From assembly GCA_012729055.1 (NCBI GenBank), contig JAAYDW010000077.1, forward strand, positions 1 through 64,000: 64,000 nucleotides of DNA, read 5' to 3'. Origin of the DNA: Deltaproteobacteria bacterium (lineage in GTDB: Bacteria; Desulfobacterota; Syntrophia; Syntrophales; Smithellaceae). Numbering within the stretch: the stretch's first letter is position 1; each line of letters opens with the position of its first letter. Positions 62,399 through 64,000 of this stretch are shown in pieces. Under the pieces are notes generated by a model. That model saw nothing but the letters and a program-made list of their open reading frames with translations. It did not search any database and was not told the DNA's origin. Made by a program: the position numbers and the translations under genes.

Positions 62399-63373
62399 TT
62401 GATCATGCCCCGTCGGCGCATCATCCGTTCGCGCGTCCCGCCGCAGCCGCAAACCGTGGCGCTCGTCGATTATCTGGCCTCCCGGTTCACCTATCTGTCG
62501 CCGGACCGGTGGCGCGATGAAATTGCCGCCGGCCGGATTTTACTCGATGACGCCAGAGTGACCGACCCCGGTCGGCTGCTTTACGGCGGCGAACTGCTGG
62601 CGTGGCACGCCGGGCCGATCGCGGAACCGGCCGTCGATGAGGGCGTTGCCGTTCTTTACGAGGATGAAGACTGGATCGCCGTCAACAAGACGGGCAACCT
62701 GCCCGTCCATCCCTCCGGACGGTATTTCCATCATACGCTCACGGCTCTTCTGGAAGAGCGGTGCGGCCGCCGGGTTTATCCCGCGCACCGCCTCGACCGG
62801 GAGACTTCGGGCGTGGTGCTGCTGGCCTTCGACGGCAAGACGGCCGGAAAGCTTGCCGGTGCGCTTATCGCCGGAACCAAGGAATACCTGGCGCTGGTGC
62901 ATGGTCATTGTCCCGCAGGTGAATGGACGGTGGACCTGCCCCTGGGCCGCGCCGCCGGTTCGGCAATCGCCAAGAAGCGCCTGGCCTGGCCGGGCGGAGA
63001 GGAAAAAGCGGTCACGCGGTTTTACCGGATACTTTCCGTGGCCGATATTTCTCTTGTACGGTGTTTCCCGGAAACAGGCCGGCTGCATCAGATCCGCGCG
63101 CATTTGTCGGCCGCCGGCTATCCGATTGTCGGGGACAAGCTTTATGGCCGTGACGAAAAGGCTTTTCTGGAATTTCTGCGGGACGGCTCCCGCGCCGAAC
63201 TGGAAAAAAGTCTGCTTTTGCCGCGTCAGGCGCTGCACGCCGTCCGTGTGACGCTTGCGCATCCGCGGACCGGCCTTGCCATGACCCTTCGCGCGCCGCT
63301 GCCGAAAATGTTTGCGGATTTTATTCGGGTCCGGAAAACGACTTTACCTGCGACACAACTTTTCCCGGCTTAG
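62399..63373 (+). CDS. RluA-family pseudouridine synthase
   Basis: 324 residues. An S4-like N-terminus (PDRWRDEIAAGRILLDDA, RLLYGGELLAWHAG), then the RluA catalytic motif AHRLDRETSGVVLLAFD with the active Asp (about 140) and GRLHQIRAHLSAAGYPIVGDKLYG. Isomerises uridines in rRNA or tRNA. Start TTG 62399 follows GAAAGGG at ideal spacing; ATG 62405 is equally possible. Overlaps the convergent SET gene by 53 bp. Confidence 0.9.
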   Translation: MIMPRRRIIRSRVPPQPQTVALVDYLASRFTYLSPDRWRDEIAAGRILLDDARVTDPGRLLYGGELLAWHAGPIAEPAVDEGVAVLYEDEDWIAVNKTGNLPVHPSGRYFHHTLTALLEERCGRRVYPAHRLDRETSGVVLLAFDGKTAGKLAGALIAGTKEYLALVHGHCPAGEWTVDLPLGRAAGSAIAKKRLAWPGGEEKAVTRFYRILSVADISLVRCFPETGRLHQIRAHLSAAGYPIVGDKLYGRDEKAFLEFLRDGSRAELEKSLLLPRQALHAVRVTLAHPRTGLAMTLRAPLPKMFADFIRVRKTTLPATQLFPA

Positions 63374-63881
63374 GAAAAACGGCGCGCGCCGGCTGCTTCT
63401 TTTGGGGGATGTCCAGCATGGTGCCGCGGCAGCAAGGCGAGCCGCACAGGCAGGTGTGTTCCTTTTTATCCCGGGCAGTGATCCGGCCTTCGATCATCAA
63501 ACAGTAGTCGTAAAAAAGTTCTTCGCCGGGCAAAATATCGCGCAGTGCCTTGAGGAAAACACGGTTGCCGGTTTGACAAGCTTCCAGGTTGGGAGCGCAG
63601 GAATGGTTGATCCACTTGGCGGGGGCGGCGCTGTGTGTGGCGTCGATGACATGGCCGTGGTCGAGATGGAAGAAAAAAGTATGGTGGGGCTGATCGGGAT
63701 CATGCGGATGGCGCTTTTGCGCCTTCTGCCAGGTGATGATTTCGCCCTTGTATTCCAGAACCGTCTCGCCCGCTTTCAGCCGACGGGCGGCGTAAACGCC
63801 CCTGCCGTGGACGCCCGATGTTTTGACCTCGATCCGGCGGGAGCGGGTTTTGGCCTTTTGCTGTTTTTTTCTGTCCGCCAT
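63321..63881 (-). CDS. SET-domain protein methyltransferase-like
   Basis: 186 residues. SET domain at about 14-140: SGVHGRGVYAARRLKAGETVLEYKGE, the pseudoknot motif KWINHSCAPNLEA (about 90) and GEELFYDYCLM, then the post-SET zinc motif CLCGSPCCRGTML. Family members methylate lysine using SAM; the target in bacteria is usually unknown. N-terminus is basic (KKQQKAKTRSRR). Ribosome site AAGGG before the ATG. Its last 53 bp overlap the RluA gene tail to tail. Confidence 0.9.
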   Translation of the reverse strand: MADRKKQQKAKTRSRRIEVKTSGVHGRGVYAARRLKAGETVLEYKGEIITWQKAQKRHPHDPDQPHHTFFFHLDHGHVIDATHSAAPAKWINHSCAPNLEACQTGNRVFLKALRDILPGEELFYDYCLMIEGRITARDKKEHTCLCGSPCCRGTMLDIPQKKQPARAVFPKPGKVVSQVKSFSGPE

Positions 63882-64000
63882 GCGCTTTGCCCTTTTTTCT
63901 TACAGTTGGCGGCGTTTATACAAAGATCGGCTGAGCGGGTCAAGATTAAATCACCGCGCAAGAGAAAGTCTTTTGCCGGATGTAGTTTTGTGTTATTATT
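63882..64000. other. window edge, upstream of the SET gene
   Basis: 119 bp without a recognised gene; it holds the presumed promoter of the SET gene, but no pair of boxes is convincing. Confidence 0.4.

Overview
The window looks like chromosomal DNA of a strictly anaerobic, acid-oxidising Desulfobacterota (old Deltaproteobacteria), most like the Syntrophales (Syntrophus/Smithella type). This is inferred from gene content: a thiolase, two AMP-forming acyl-CoA synthetases, an acyl-CoA dehydrogenase with its ETF, an NDP-forming acyl-CoA synthetase, a four-subunit 2-oxoacid:ferredoxin oxidoreductase, FdhE, a PurS-PurL fusion and a probable selenoprotein. Base composition is GC-rich throughout. 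I see no phage, insertion sequence, CRISPR array, rRNA or tRNA gene.

Layout. 1-3.8 kb: purQ (cut by the window edge) and a PurS-PurS-PurL fusion, minus strand. 3.9-9.5 kb: a DTW tRNA-modification protein, a small exported protein, an MBL hydrolase, and a lipid/membrane group (cfa, a UbiA prenyltransferase, a TVP38 protein). 9.7-13.5 kb: thiolase facing an acyl-CoA synthetase, followed by a frameshifted remnant of a second thiolase C-terminus. 13.5-17.1 kb: CHASE2 adenylate cyclase, M48 lipoprotein protease and SH3 protein. 17.6-25.1 kb: small stand-alone genes, including an exported protein of unknown function, a LysE exporter, a peroxiredoxin read through an in-frame UGA, Hsp20, a thioesterase, an HHxxxDG acyltransferase and YbaK. 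25.3-34.4 kb: a Liv-type ABC importer operon ending in an acyl-CoA ligase, with a PAS-LuxR regulator upstream. 34.5-39.0 kb: murI, a tandem ThyX-like protein, an MFS transporter and a TauE-type transporter in one minus-strand operon. 39.1-43.6 kb: small genes, then acyl-CoA dehydrogenase-etfB-etfA.

43.6-53.7 kb is a stress and osmolyte block. A divergent promoter pair with near-consensus boxes, separated by three 12-bp direct repeats, drives a DUF2179 membrane protein on the minus strand and, on the plus strand, a ROK kinase, a GH15 glycosidase, a trehalose-6-phosphate synthase carrying an N-terminal membrane sensor-like module, and its phosphatase. A universal stress protein, an MscS channel and an NhaD-like antiporter follow. 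53.8-58.4 kb: fdhE, then korDABC with a dapB-like gene on the minus strand. 58.8-64 kb: endonuclease III, a DUF4388/cyclic-nucleotide-binding protein, an NDP-forming acyl-CoA synthetase, an RluA pseudouridine synthase and a convergent overlapping SET-domain protein.

Most notable items: the UGA-containing peroxiredoxin with a hairpin at SECIS distance; the sensor-like module fused to trehalose-6-phosphate synthase; the repeat-separated divergent promoters; the thiolase remnant; and the ThyX-like tandem protein whose key motif is altered in the N-terminal copy. All functional calls come from reading motifs and context by eye; no database search was run.
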